The notes beneath the pieces are model-generated. The model ran no database searches. It was not told the origin of the DNA and worked only from the letters and a program-made list of their open reading frames with translations. Made by a program: the position numbers and the translations under genes. This document shows positions 37,416 through 47,900 of a DNA stretch of 64,000 bases, in pieces. Numbering within the stretch: position 1 is the first letter of the stretch; every line of letters starts with the position of its first letter. Source of the stretch: Neoalteromonas facilis (lineage in GTDB: Bacteria; Pseudomonadota; Gammaproteobacteria; Enterobacterales; Alteromonadaceae); contig NZ_PEAY01000001.1 in NCBI RefSeq assembly GCF_002807665.1, positions 930,001-994,000 on the forward strand, in the 5' to 3' direction.

Positions 37416-38804
37416 TTAACGTGGCGGGAACATGCCGCCTGGACCACCAAAGCCGCCTCCGGGTGGCATCATCCCCTTCATATTTCTCATCATTTTCTTC
37501 ATGCCGCCGCCAGACATTTTTTTCATCATCTTTTGCATTTGAGTAAACTGTTTGAGTAAACGGTTTACATCCTGGATCTGGGTACCCGATCCGGCCGCGA
37601 TACGTTTTTTACGCGAACCTTTGATGATATCTGGTCGTTGTCTCTCTGACGGTGTCATCGAATTAATGATAGCTTCCATTTGGTTAAACTGCTTATCATT
37701 TGCTTTGTCTTTGATTTGCGCAGACATATTGCCCATCCCCGGCAGCTTATCCATCAATGACATCATGCCGCCCATATTGCGCATTTGCTCTAACTGCTCT
37801 TTAAAGTCTTGAAGGTCAAAACCTTGGCCTTTTTGCACTTTTTTCGCCAGCTGCTCAGCTTTCTTTTTATCGACTTTGCGTTCCACATCTTCAATGAGTG
37901 ATAAAACATCCCCCATTCCTAGGATACGTGACGCTAATCGCTCTGGATGGAAAGGTTCAAGCGCTTCAAGCTTTTCGCCCATCCCTAAGAATTTGATCGG
38001 TTTCCCGGTAATGTGACGAACGGATAACGCTGCACCACCACGCGCATCACCATCTGCCTTGGTTAAGATAACGCCGGTTAGCGGCAACGCATCATTAAAT
38101 GCTTTCGCGGTATTCGCTGCGTCTTGGCCCGTCATGGCGTCAACCACAAACAGTGTCTCAACAGGATTTATAGACTGATGCAGAGCTTTTATCTCTTCCA
38201 TCATTTCGCCATCGACGTGCAATCGACCCGCGGTGTCGACTAATACAACGTCATAAAATTTCAGCTTGGCATGTTCAATTGCACTCTCGGCGATATCGAT
38301 TGGCTTTTGTAAAACAGTCGAAGGGAAAAAAGACACTCCGACTTCTGTCGCCAAAGTCTCTAATTGTTTTATCGCGGCTGGACGATAAACATCCGCACTT
38401 ACTACCAATACTTTCTTGTTTTCTCGTTCTTTAAGGTGCTTGGCTAGTTTACCCACACTGGTCGTTTTACCTGCACCTTGTAAGCCTGCCATTAACACAA
38501 CCGCGGGAGGCTTTGCCGCCAGATTCAGTTTTTCATTGGCACTGCCCATAACAGATTCAAGTTCTGACTGAACCACTTTAATGAACATTTGCCCTGGCTG
38601 AAGGCTTTTGGAAACTTCTGTGCCCAGTGCACGCTCTTTGACTTGATTAACAAAAGATTTAACAACGGGAAGTGCCACATCAGCTTCGAGCAAAGCCATA
38701 CGGACTTCGCGCAGTGTATCTTTAATATTGTCTTCGGTTAGACGGCCTTTGCCGCTGACATTTTTTAGCGTCCGGCCCAGACGTTCGGTTAAATTCTCAA
38801 ACAT
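37416..38804 (-). CDS. ffh: Ffh, signal recognition particle protein
   Basis: The 462-residue GTPase has an N domain, a G domain (GLQGAGKTTSVGKLA, DVYRPAAIKQL, VDTAGRLHVD, TKADGDARGG) and a Met/Gly-rich M domain (about 300-462). With 4.5S RNA it targets membrane proteins during translation. The C-terminal tail is an unusual Gly/Pro/Met-rich run ending GGMFPPR. Confidence 0.98.
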   Translation of the reverse strand: MFENLTERLGRTLKNVSGKGRLTEDNIKDTLREVRMALLEADVALPVVKSFVNQVKERALGTEVSKSLQPGQMFIKVVQSELESVMGSANEKLNLAAKPPAVVLMAGLQGAGKTTSVGKLAKHLKERENKKVLVVSADVYRPAAIKQLETLATEVGVSFFPSTVLQKPIDIAESAIEHAKLKFYDVVLVDTAGRLHVDGEMMEEIKALHQSINPVETLFVVDAMTGQDAANTAKAFNDALPLTGVILTKADGDARGGAALSVRHITGKPIKFLGMGEKLEALEPFHPERLASRILGMGDVLSLIEDVERKVDKKKAEQLAKKVQKGQGFDLQDFKEQLEQMRNMGGMMSLMDKLPGMGNMSAQIKDKANDKQFNQMEAIINSMTPSERQRPDIIKGSRKKRIAAGSGTQIQDVNRLLKQFTQMQKMMKKMSGGGMKKMMRNMKGMMPPGGGFGGPGGMFPPR

Positions 38805-38836
38805 GATTAGCGCTATTTAAAAAAACTTTGCTGGCG

Positions 38837-38865
38837 AGTATACCGAAATTTAAGCTTTCACTAAA
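38837..38865 (-). promoter_or_regulatory. Promoter of ffh
   Basis: On the minus strand TTTAGT (38860-38865) and TATACT (38837-38842) are 17 nt apart, with a start predicted about 25 nt before the ffh ATG. The -10 box is good and the -35 box weak. Confidence 0.55.
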
Positions 38866-38968
38866 TAAAAGCATAGAAATTGGTTCATGCCTTGATTACT
38901 ATTGGCAAAAAGCGCGTTTTGTTCTTCATTGGAGCTGAAATATCAATACGTTCGTTTTAATTTTTTCA

Positions 38969-39742
38969 GTGTTAGCCTGCGGACTTTATGGGGCGTCAAC
39001 GCTGATGCTGACGCGTCAATTTTTTCAAAAAGAGACCGCGCGTCAAACACCCACTCGCTTATTAGCCATGGGCGGCACTGTCGCGCATGCGATCTTACTT
39101 TATTTTCTGATTTCTTCAGGTGATGCTCAAAATATGAGTTTGACCAATGTATTAGCATTGGTTGCGTGGTTGATTACAGTGGCCATGTTATCCAGTAGTC
39201 TGTACTTGCAGAGCACCGTGTTGCTGCCTGTTGTATTTGGTTTTTCCTTGTTGTCGATAGTCTTGTCAGTCACGCTACCCAGTCATTACGCGATGAGCAT
39301 TAGTCTGCAACCTGGCCTGATTATCCATATCACGCTGTCTCTGTTGGCTTACGGTGCTCTGGTTATGGTTATGTTGTATGCCTTTCAAGTCAACTACATC
39401 AATAACCGTCTTAAACACAAAGACAGTAGCTTGCTGCATTCATCTATGCCGCCATTGATGATGCTAGATCAAATTTTGATCAAGCTGTTGTACATCGGCT
39501 CTGCCCTTCTGTTTATCGCGATCGTCAGCGGCACAATCTTTTTGGACAATATGTTTGATAAACAGCATGCCCACAAAACGACGCTAACGCTGATTGCATT
39601 TGTGCTTTATTTATTCACGTTATTCGCTAACAAACGCTGGGGATGGCGCGGAAAACCTACTCTCATCATGGTGACAATTGGCAGTGTACTGTTAACCCTT
39701 GCGTATTTTGGTAGTCGAGTCGTAAGAGAACTTCTGCTCTGA
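38969..39742 (+). CDS. ypjD: Cytochrome c assembly (CcsA/YpjD-like) inner-membrane protein
   Basis: The protein has about eight membrane helices and aligns by eye with E. coli YpjD across its length, including LQPGLIIHITLSLLAYG, SSMPPLMMLDQILIKLLYIG and WGWRGKPTLIM. YpjD-like proteins are related to CcsA/CcmC haem handling proteins, but their role is not settled. The first standard start is GTG at 38969-38971 (257 residues), which would cut into the first membrane helix. An ATC at 38942-38944, with GGAG 7 nt upstream, would restore the full helix (266 residues); see findings. It is divergent from ffh, as in E. coli. Confidence 0.85.
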   Translation: MLACGLYGASTLMLTRQFFQKETARQTPTRLLAMGGTVAHAILLYFLISSGDAQNMSLTNVLALVAWLITVAMLSSSLYLQSTVLLPVVFGFSLLSIVLSVTLPSHYAMSISLQPGLIIHITLSLLAYGALVMVMLYAFQVNYINNRLKHKDSSLLHSSMPPLMMLDQILIKLLYIGSALLFIAIVSGTIFLDNMFDKQHAHKTTLTLIAFVLYLFTLFANKRWGWRGKPTLIMVTIGSVLLTLAYFGSRVVRELLL

Positions 39743-39827
39743 GTTTCATCGTAAACATGGATAATCACTTGAACCCTAGCGCCTCAGCTATTACATTACT
39801 TTTTGACTTAGCCAAAAGGACCCTTTG

Positions 39828-41126
39828 TTGGACGCACTAACTACTAGTACGCTGCTCACCATTCTAGCCGTGCTGATCCTCTGCTCAGCGTATTTTTCAA
39901 GCTCAGAAACAGGGATGATGTCGATCAATCGATACCGTCTCAAGCACCTAACAAACGAAAAACATCGAGCCGCCCTACGGGTTGAAAAATTATTGGCGCG
40001 TCCTGACCGCTTGATCGGTCTTATCCTTATTGGAAACAACTTGGTTAATATCGCTGCAACCGTTGTAGCGACTGAAATTTGTATGCGTTTATTTGGGCCT
40101 GTATGGGGACCGATTATCGTGACGGTGGGCCTGACACTGGTGATTTTAGTTTTCGCCGAAGTTACGCCCAAAACGCTGGCCGCGCTTTATCCGGAAAAGA
40201 TCGCATTTCCAAGTTCTTTGTTACTGTTACCACTGTTGACAATTATGAAACCCTTCGTCTATGCCATAAACGGTGTAACCAACGGGTTGCTCGCTTTACT
40301 CAGAATCAAACCCACTGATGGCAACGATGACTCGCTAAGTCGTGAAGAATTAAGAACCATTGTATTTGAAGCCGGCAGTATGATCCCTAAACGTCACCAA
40401 GAAATGCTGGTTGGGATTTTGGATCTGGAAAATGTTACCGCGGAAGACATCATGGTCCCGCGAAATGAAATATTTGCTATTGATGTCAACGATGATTGGA
40501 AAGATATCCAACGTCAATTAGTGAACTCCCAACACACTCGAGTACTACTATATCGCGACACGATTGATGACGCGGTTGGTTTTGTTCATGTCAGAGATGC
40601 GTTACGCCTGTTGTCTAAAGATCAGTTTTCAAAAGCCACGTTGATCCGCGCGGTGCGCGAAATTTATTACACGCCTGAATCCACTAAGTTACATACGTTA
40701 ATGTATAAGTTTCAAGCTGAGAAAGAGCGCATCGGCTTGGTTGTTGATGAATATGGCGATATTCAAGGCTTAGTTACATTAGAAGATATTCTAGAGGAAA
40801 TTATTGGTGAATTTACCACCAGCATGATCCCTACTCACAGCAAAGAAGTCACCATTCAGCAAGATGGCAGTGTCCTCGTTGATGGCAGTGCCAACGTACG
40901 TGAACTTAACAAAGAGATGGATTGGGAATTACCAACAGAAGGACCGAAAACGTTAAGCGGGTTGGTAATCGAATATCTAGAAGAAATCCCTGAAAATAAC
41001 GTTAGTCTCAGACTGTCAGGTTATCCGATAGAGATTGTAGATTTGAGTGAGAACAAAGTGAAAACCTTGCGTGTAATGCCTGAGTTATATAGGCGGCCAA
41101 ATCAAAAAGCGGAAGAGCTCGCTTAA
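39828..41126 (+). CDS. corB: CNNM/CorB-family magnesium/cation transporter (YfjD)
   Basis: The protein of 432 residues has an N-terminal DUF21 membrane domain (about 5-180, with YFSSSETGMMSINRYRLKHL and LIGNNLVN), two CBS domains (about 200-330) and a C-terminal CorC/HlyC transporter-associated domain (about 345-430). CNNM/CorB proteins are involved in Mg2+ transport. The TTG at 39828 is preferred to the TTG just before it because AGGA lies 7 nt upstream and relatives start one residue before Asp. The ypjD-corB order near ffh is the same as in E. coli. Confidence 0.92.
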   Translation: MDALTTSTLLTILAVLILCSAYFSSSETGMMSINRYRLKHLTNEKHRAALRVEKLLARPDRLIGLILIGNNLVNIAATVVATEICMRLFGPVWGPIIVTVGLTLVILVFAEVTPKTLAALYPEKIAFPSSLLLLPLLTIMKPFVYAINGVTNGLLALLRIKPTDGNDDSLSREELRTIVFEAGSMIPKRHQEMLVGILDLENVTAEDIMVPRNEIFAIDVNDDWKDIQRQLVNSQHTRVLLYRDTIDDAVGFVHVRDALRLLSKDQFSKATLIRAVREIYYTPESTKLHTLMYKFQAEKERIGLVVDEYGDIQGLVTLEDILEEIIGEFTTSMIPTHSKEVTIQQDGSVLVDGSANVRELNKEMDWELPTEGPKTLSGLVIEYLEEIPENNVSLRLSGYPIEIVDLSENKVKTLRVMPELYRRPNQKAEELA

Positions 41127-41129
41127 GTA

Positions 41130-41312
41130 TTACGCCCCACCTCTACGAGATTTTATTTTATTCTTATAAAAACTGACTTTCTCACTAAGGTTATCCAACT
41201 TCCCCATCAAATCACGCAAGTCATCATCATCCGCAATATCAGCCTGATTGCGATGTTGCTCCAACGCTTTCTTGAGTAAATCAGGCAGTGCCAACTCGGC
41301 TCTTGTTGTCAT
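41130..41312 (-). CDS. Small charged hypothetical protein
   Basis: A 60-residue frame with an ATG lies alone on the minus strand between corB (convergent, 3 nt away) and sixA. The product is highly charged and helical, with a likely coiled coil (LRDLMGKLDNLSEKVSFYKNKI) and a basic C-terminus (KSRRGGA). I do not recognise the family. The protein-like composition and lack of overlap support a real gene; the lack of a clear ribosome site speaks against it. Confidence 0.5.
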   Translation of the reverse strand: MTTRAELALPDLLKKALEQHRNQADIADDDDLRDLMGKLDNLSEKVSFYKNKIKSRRGGA

Positions 41313-41381
41313 TTGATGAATTCATTTTCAGTCAATTTGTACGATACATTATTATCGGAAGTTAACTAAAAATCTGAACAG

Positions 41382-41885
41382 TTAATCGTGTTGATGAACC
41401 AAATCGACTAGATGACCAAACCCATTATTGTTGTCTATATCAATAACGGCAAAGGCACTGGTAGAAAAAATAGGAGGGCTCTCGAGGTTTGCTAATTCAG
41501 CCGTAAGAAAACTGACCAAGGGCATATGACTAACCACTAAAATACACTGTTTTTCTGCAATAGGGTCTTCCGTGTACCCCAAGATCATGTGACTGGCCTG
41601 CACAGGAGAACTCATGGGGGTAATGTCTTCGCACTCAACACGCTGTTTAGTCGCTAAACGCACAGATAGAACATCAAAAGTTTGTTGTGCTCGACGATAT
41701 GGGCTTACGAAAGCGATATCGAACTTCTTATGTGGGACAAACTGAGAGATAGCAATACTCGCTTGTGTTGTCTGCTTTCGACCACGGTCAGTTAATTGCC
41801 GTGACTTGTCATCCAACAGAGCGGCTTCAGCCTCTCCATGCCTCACGATAATAACCCGAGTTGATGTTGCTCCTTGAGCGTGCAT
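41382..41885 (-). CDS. sixA: SixA, phosphohistidine phosphatase
   Basis: The protein (167 residues from the ATG at 41883-41885) is a histidine phosphatase with the RHG motif VIIVRHGEAEAAL, the conserved SPYRRAQQT and the second catalytic His in VVSHMPLV. SixA removes phosphate from HPr-like phosphohistidine domains, in E. coli on ArcB and the nitrogen PTS. The frame opens 16 codons earlier with another ATG, but the family starts just before the RHG strand. It lies 120 nt before the fadIJ-independent M16 gene, divergently. Confidence 0.88.
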   Translation of the reverse strand: MHAQGATSTRVIIVRHGEAEAALLDDKSRQLTDRGRKQTTQASIAISQFVPHKKFDIAFVSPYRRAQQTFDVLSVRLATKQRVECEDITPMSSPVQASHMILGYTEDPIAEKQCILVVSHMPLVSFLTAELANLESPPIFSTSAFAVIDIDNNNGFGHLVDLVHQHD

Positions 41886-41994
41886 ATGTCCGAACAGACC
41901 ATCTGTAGTGCGTAGTGATAAGTGTACGCACATTGCGACCGGTTTAGCAAAGCCTTTTCCGCCAATTTATAGCAAGTAATTTGTTCATGATGGA

Positions 41995-42022
41995 TTGTAA
42001 CTCTTCCTATCTACGCTATGCT
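41995..42022 (+). promoter_or_regulatory. Promoter of the M16 peptidase gene
   Basis: TTGTAA (41995-42000) and TATGCT (42017-42022) are 16 nt apart, with a start predicted about 25 nt before the GTG start codon at 42053. Confidence 0.5.
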
Positions 42023-42052
42023 GTGTGAACTGACAGTGTTATTGAGGCAATA

Positions 42053-44818
42053 GTGCGAGCAAAGAGCATCAACCATACCCATCACCGCCTAGCCAATGGA
42101 ACTGACGTTCTATGTATAGAGGTGGCAGATGAGCAAAAAAGTGCGCTCGCCATTAGCATTGCATGTGGTCATTTTTATGACGATGAAGACTGCCCAGGCC
42201 TCGCGCATTTGTTAGAGCATATGTTGTTCATGGGAACCACTCAAAATGGTTCTGAAAACCACGTTGTCACTCGCATTGAGCAACTAGGTGGGCAACTGAA
42301 TGCTGTCACCGGCACTGAATACATGACGATCCAATGCAAGTTTCCATCAGACAAATTTAGTTCGGTGGTGGAGATTTTGCATACTATGTTGTCACAGCCT
42401 CTATTTGATGAAACGGGCATCGAAAAAGAAGTCGCAACGATAGACGCGGAGTTTCAATACAAACGCAAAGACGATCTGCGACGCTTGTACCAAGTGCACA
42501 AAGAAACCTGTAACCCAGAACATCCTTTTAGTCGATTTTCGGTTGGCAATGCCGAGGTATTTGGCCGCTTCGAAATACCACAGTTAATCCAAAAGCTTCG
42601 CACGTTGCATCAACGCCGTTTTATCGCGCCATTGTGTAAAATTACGCTATTATCGAGTATACCAAGCGAGGAAGTTAAGACCGCGTTTGAGCACTTTCTA
42701 CCAGTTGGAGATAACCCGTCCCCATCGCTACTTGAGCTCCCAGCTTTGTACAATGCCAGTCAAAAAGGTGTCATGATTGGCGTTCAATCCTTATCAGAAG
42801 CGCGCCGCCTGATTATTACATTTGCCTTAGACGGCATGCAGCCAACTGACATTGAAGCCTTAGGGTTAATTAGTCATCTACTAGGTGATGAAGGACAAGG
42901 CAGCATTTTGGCAGTATTAAAATCTGCCAACTGGCTTGTCAGTTTAAGTGCAGGTGGTGGCATTGAAGGGAGAAACTTCAAAGACTTCAACCTCAATATG
43001 CAATTAACTCCACAAGGTGAGGCCCACATCGATGATATAGTGCATTGCGTCATGCACTATATCAATTTAATAACACAGTGTAAGGACTTCGGTTGGCGCA
43101 TTGAGGAAAAACGACAACTCAATGACATACAAAGCGGACAAATCGTCGTTACGCCAGACGTAGAAATAGCAACCCAGTTAGCGCAGGGTTTGTTCACATA
43201 CTCCAGTCAAACACTACTGAGTTTGCACTTTGATCAGTTACCCTACACGAGTGATGATGTTAATAAACTCCTGGCTCATTTTGATATCAGCAATTTACGG
43301 ATCAAGTATATTAATCATCAGCAGGATTGCGATCATATTGCGCAATGGTATGAAACCCCCTATTGCGTGTCAGTGTTGTCTACCAAACAAATGAATTTAT
43401 GGCGCACTCCTCATTCGACACAAATAGAATTAGATACACTACAACTACCTCAACGCAATCCCTACATACAAGGGCCGGAACAATCTCAACCGCAAACTAC
43501 ATTACCTTTTATACCTGAACAACGGTTCAAAACGGAAAATTATGAACTGTGGGTGGCTGCAGATCCCCTAATGGATGCACAGAGAGCTGACGCATATGTC
43601 TCGTTAGAGTGCCCAGCAAACGCTAAAGGGACCGATATTCTCGCCGCGAAACGGGTATGGTTAAGTTGTCTTAACGATACGTTACAGGAAAAATACTATG
43701 CTGCAGAAGTCGCCGGATTAAATTACCGATTGTATGGGCACCAAGGGGGGCTAAGCATACACACGTCGGGATTAGCCTATAAACAGCAGCATTTGATGCA
43801 AGCTTTGCTCGCGGACGTTTTACACGTCAAAGACTTCAAAGGTGTTTTTGATAGGGTTAAGACGATGCAGTGCGCAACATTGCGCAACAATCTATTAAAT
43901 AAACCCGTAAACCGCTTATTCACCCGTTTAGGCGTTCTTCTACAACGCCATAGCCACGCCCCTAGTGACGTATTAACGGCTCTTGAAGCTCTTACTTATG
44001 AAGAGATGATATCGCATCGGCAATCCTTGCTTCACCAAAGATATATTCAAAGTTTTTTGCATGGCGCGTGGACTGATGAAGATGTCAATAGCACCTCTAC
44101 AATCATTGCACAGCATTCAAAGGACCAAAGTCAGGTTGAAATTGTCGCGAGAGATGTAGCCCACTTAACACCATCACGAACCTATTTCCATGCCGTAGAA
44201 AGCCATCATGATGACGCGGCTGCATTATTATTTTTGCAGGCCCCTTCGAACACGATTCAAGATACCGCTCTTACGATGATTTTTGAACAGTTGCTGGCAT
44301 CTCCCTTTTTTAATGATATGCGCACGCGCAAACAATTAGGTTATGTAGTTGGCAGTGGTTTTGTGTCTCACAATAGTTACCCAGGCATGGTGTTTTTTGT
44401 GCAATCGCCAACACACAATGCCAATACATTGGTGATTGAGATCACCCAATTCCTGATGACTCAATTGAACAACATCGACTATTACCGCCAATACTGGCCA
44501 CAAATTCAAATGAACATCGTTCGTCAATTGCAAAGCCCTGACGTAAACAGCAGCGCCAGAGCGCAACGTTTATGGCTTTCAATGGGGATGAAAGAGGCAA
44601 ATTTTAATCACAATCAGGAAATTGCTAACTTTGTTAAACAGATAAAATTTGAGCAACTCATCGAGCACGCTCGAGCACTTCAACGACGTCAATCATTTGG
44701 TGAAATGGTGCTGTATTGCCACGGAAGCTTGTCGCCTGACATGCCGATTTTAGAACTCTCCAACAGCTTTATTATCGAAGATTCCGACACCTTCAAATCA
44801 ACCATCTCCTATAAGTAA
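42053..44818 (+). CDS. M16 family zinc peptidase (insulysin/pitrilysin-like)
   Basis: The 921-residue protein has the inverted zinc motif HLLEH (residues 52-56) and the downstream Glu in EVATIDAEFQYKRKDD, followed by the inactive half typical of the large M16A peptidases. Such enzymes degrade peptides inside a closed chamber. No signal peptide is seen, so it is probably cytoplasmic, unlike E. coli pitrilysin. The start is GTG with GAGG 5 nt upstream. Confidence 0.92.
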   Translation: MRAKSINHTHHRLANGTDVLCIEVADEQKSALAISIACGHFYDDEDCPGLAHLLEHMLFMGTTQNGSENHVVTRIEQLGGQLNAVTGTEYMTIQCKFPSDKFSSVVEILHTMLSQPLFDETGIEKEVATIDAEFQYKRKDDLRRLYQVHKETCNPEHPFSRFSVGNAEVFGRFEIPQLIQKLRTLHQRRFIAPLCKITLLSSIPSEEVKTAFEHFLPVGDNPSPSLLELPALYNASQKGVMIGVQSLSEARRLIITFALDGMQPTDIEALGLISHLLGDEGQGSILAVLKSANWLVSLSAGGGIEGRNFKDFNLNMQLTPQGEAHIDDIVHCVMHYINLITQCKDFGWRIEEKRQLNDIQSGQIVVTPDVEIATQLAQGLFTYSSQTLLSLHFDQLPYTSDDVNKLLAHFDISNLRIKYINHQQDCDHIAQWYETPYCVSVLSTKQMNLWRTPHSTQIELDTLQLPQRNPYIQGPEQSQPQTTLPFIPEQRFKTENYELWVAADPLMDAQRADAYVSLECPANAKGTDILAAKRVWLSCLNDTLQEKYYAAEVAGLNYRLYGHQGGLSIHTSGLAYKQQHLMQALLADVLHVKDFKGVFDRVKTMQCATLRNNLLNKPVNRLFTRLGVLLQRHSHAPSDVLTALEALTYEEMISHRQSLLHQRYIQSFLHGAWTDEDVNSTSTIIAQHSKDQSQVEIVARDVAHLTPSRTYFHAVESHHDDAAALLFLQAPSNTIQDTALTMIFEQLLASPFFNDMRTRKQLGYVVGSGFVSHNSYPGMVFFVQSPTHNANTLVIEITQFLMTQLNNIDYYRQYWPQIQMNIVRQLQSPDVNSSARAQRLWLSMGMKEANFNHNQEIANFVKQIKFEQLIEHARALQRRQSFGEMVLYCHGSLSPDMPILELSNSFIIEDSDTFKSTISYK

Positions 44819-44973
44819 AGAATCTGCTGCTCACCGATTAAGCAAAGTGCTTTATGAACCAAGAAAGTGCTTGTAGATATTGGTATGACTTGGCATATTT
44901 AACCTTTCATGCGAGGGACGCATTATTTACAATACAATAATTATAAGGCGGCTGGAGTTGCCAAAGGCTTTCG

Positions 44974-47900
44974 GTGCAAATAGTTAGAGCCCTGAACACA
45001 TTGATGACAAGCAGTTTACTCACTTTCCTACTGTGGACTGTGAGTTTTTGTGCTGTCAGTCAAAACTTCAAACCCGCGTTCGTGGGGACCGACTTACAAA
45101 ACGCTTCCGTAAGTGACATTACGGAAGATGCGTATGGCTTTATATGGACCCACAGTTCAAAAGGCATCACGCGTTTTGATGGCTATAAAATCACGTCCTT
45201 TGAATACGATCCCAATGTTGATGGCTCTCTGCAAAACGGCGTCATCGAAAAACTTTTAGCGGACCAACTTGGCCGTATATGGGTGGCAGGCAGTCAAGGC
45301 CTGTCTCGTTATGATGACAAACACGAGCGCTTTATTCGTTATACAGCCGAGAACAGCCCATTAATGAGTGGGGATGTGACGGCCATAGCGCTAGGTCACA
45401 ATGGCACACTTTTGATCGCTGACAGTGACGGCTTATACCGATTCACCATCGCTGATAACTCGCTGAAGCGACTCAATGTAAGTAACTTCCCACCCGCGCA
45501 AGTCAGTTTCATTCAGGAAGACAATGAGAAAATTTGGTTAAGTACTAAAGAACAAGGTACTTACGCTCTGGATAAAAATACCCTATCGGTTTTCGATTTA
45601 AATGATGTAAACCCTTGGAACATACAATTTTATCAATCATCGGTTTATGCCATACAACGTTATGACGGTAGTGAATGGATCGGAACACAAGAAGGATTGT
45701 TTGAAATTCTCTCGACGGGTGGAGTCAGAAACGTTTTCTCTGATGACCTTGGCAAAATTGAGGTCCGAGATATACACGTCATAGACGACACTCTGTGGCT
45801 GACCACTAGCAGTGGCGTCCTGACTATGGGTCATGACCGGGTTATTAAGCAACGCCTTATAAATTCCGTTGAAGTTAACAGTCGCAGCAACTACCTGATG
45901 TCGATGCATGTAGATACCAATGGTGTTAAATGGATAGGTACGTTTAACGGTGTATTTAGAGGCTTGCCCTACACAAAAGAAGCGCCACAACTCATTTCCA
46001 GTGTCAACGTAGATGCGCGTGAAGTACCCGTAAAAGAAATTTGGTCGATTAAACAGGCATCAGACGGTGCGCTTTGGTTTGTCAGCTCGCCGGACAAAAT
46101 CGTCCGCATGCCGAACGAAGACGGGCAGAGTCAAATTTTTAACAATCTGGCGAACAGCCCCATATGGGACATAGTCTTAGGTGCTAAAAACGATTTATGG
46201 ATTGCTTCGTCAAACGGCATATTTCACTTTTCAATTAACACCGATGGCTCATTGAGCGAACTTGCTCACCTATACGCAGGTAGCCTAATCGACAAACTCT
46301 ATGCTAGCGAACAGGCGATTTGGTTTTGGCATGACTCGCTCGATCTGGTCCGCATCGACCTGATCAGCGGTGAAAGTAAGGCGACTGAAGCGCCAACGAT
46401 GATCACAACGGCCATGCCAATAGGCGAAGACGCGTTAGGACGCATATGGCTAAATTCCAATATGGGTGCAGTGGTATTTGAAGCAAACACATCCCTATTT
46501 GAAGCACCTTTCCAAAGTGATGTCTCACATCCACTGCATGCTGAAGAGCTGCGTTACTTTTATGCTTACGCTGGCCACTATTACGTGGTCTCAGCTACCA
46601 AGGGCGTATACAAGTTAAGTAAGTCCGATTTATCTGTCGTAGACTACTTAGCCAGCAATGTATCTGACGTAATGTCAGGCATCGGCGTTGACGACTCTAT
46701 TTGGTATTCGGGCATCAAAACCATACACGAAGTTCGTTTACCCCAGCTGGAACATGCACTTTCACTAACATCACAGCGCTTTGCGAACAACGAACATTTT
46801 GACAGCGCTATTACCAGTGGTAATGATGGGGCGATTTATTTTGGTGGTGAAAAAGGCATTACACGTATATACCCTTCATACCTGCTGCAGCCGACATTGA
46901 ATTTAGGCATCGCTGAAACACCTCAATTGCTCAGTTTAAAAATATTTAACACTGCAATTGCAGCAAACGATAGCGCTGACTCAATTTTAAAAGCCCCGAT
47001 CTACCTGTCTGATAGCATTAAGCTCGAATACAAAGAACGATTCAGTGTGGAATACGGGGTGATTAACCCAATAGACATTGAACAAACCAACTACCGACAC
47101 AAGCTCGTTGGCTTTGATGATGACTGGGTATACAACGACACCAATAGAATAGAAGGCTATAGCCGAGTCCCGTTTGGCGAATATGTATTTGAAGTTCAAT
47201 CACGTGTATATGATTCAGATTGGTCCGACAGCCGTAAATTGCATGTCACAATAGAGCCGCCCATTTGGCTGCACAGACATGCTATTGTGTTTTACGCATT
47301 CTTTATCGTGCTAACCACCATTTATCTCGTTCGCCAATACCAAAGTCGCAAGTCTTCTCAGTTAGCGATTCGTGAAAGCGAAGAACGACTAAAGCTGACC
47401 CTTTGGAGCAGTGGTGACGAGCTTTGGGATTGGGATATTTATGGCGGTCAAGTTCATCGTTCGAACACCTGGGGCACCTTAGATTTCCCTCAGGATGACA
47501 TTCGCACATCCAGCTCATACGAAGCTAACATTCACCCCAATGACATTGAGCGTGTCAGAGAAGCGTTGCAAAGTCACCTTGATGGTATGACAGAATTCTT
47601 TGAAGTCGCCTATCGTGCTAAAACATTTAAAGGCGAGTGGATTTGGTTGCTCGATAGAGGCAAAGTGGTTAAGCGCGATCAGAACAACAATGCGCTTCGT
47701 ATGACAGGTACCTTAAAGGATATCCAACACCTTAAACTTGCCGAAGAACAGCTTTATTTGTTTAAGCGCTCAATCGAAAACATCTCGGAAGGTGTGTTTA
47801 TCACTAATACCGATTTCCGTTTTGTTTCGGTCAATAATGCGTACTGTAAATACACCGGTGAAACGCGCGAAAAAGCGCTAGCGAGTTATTTGTTTTTCCA

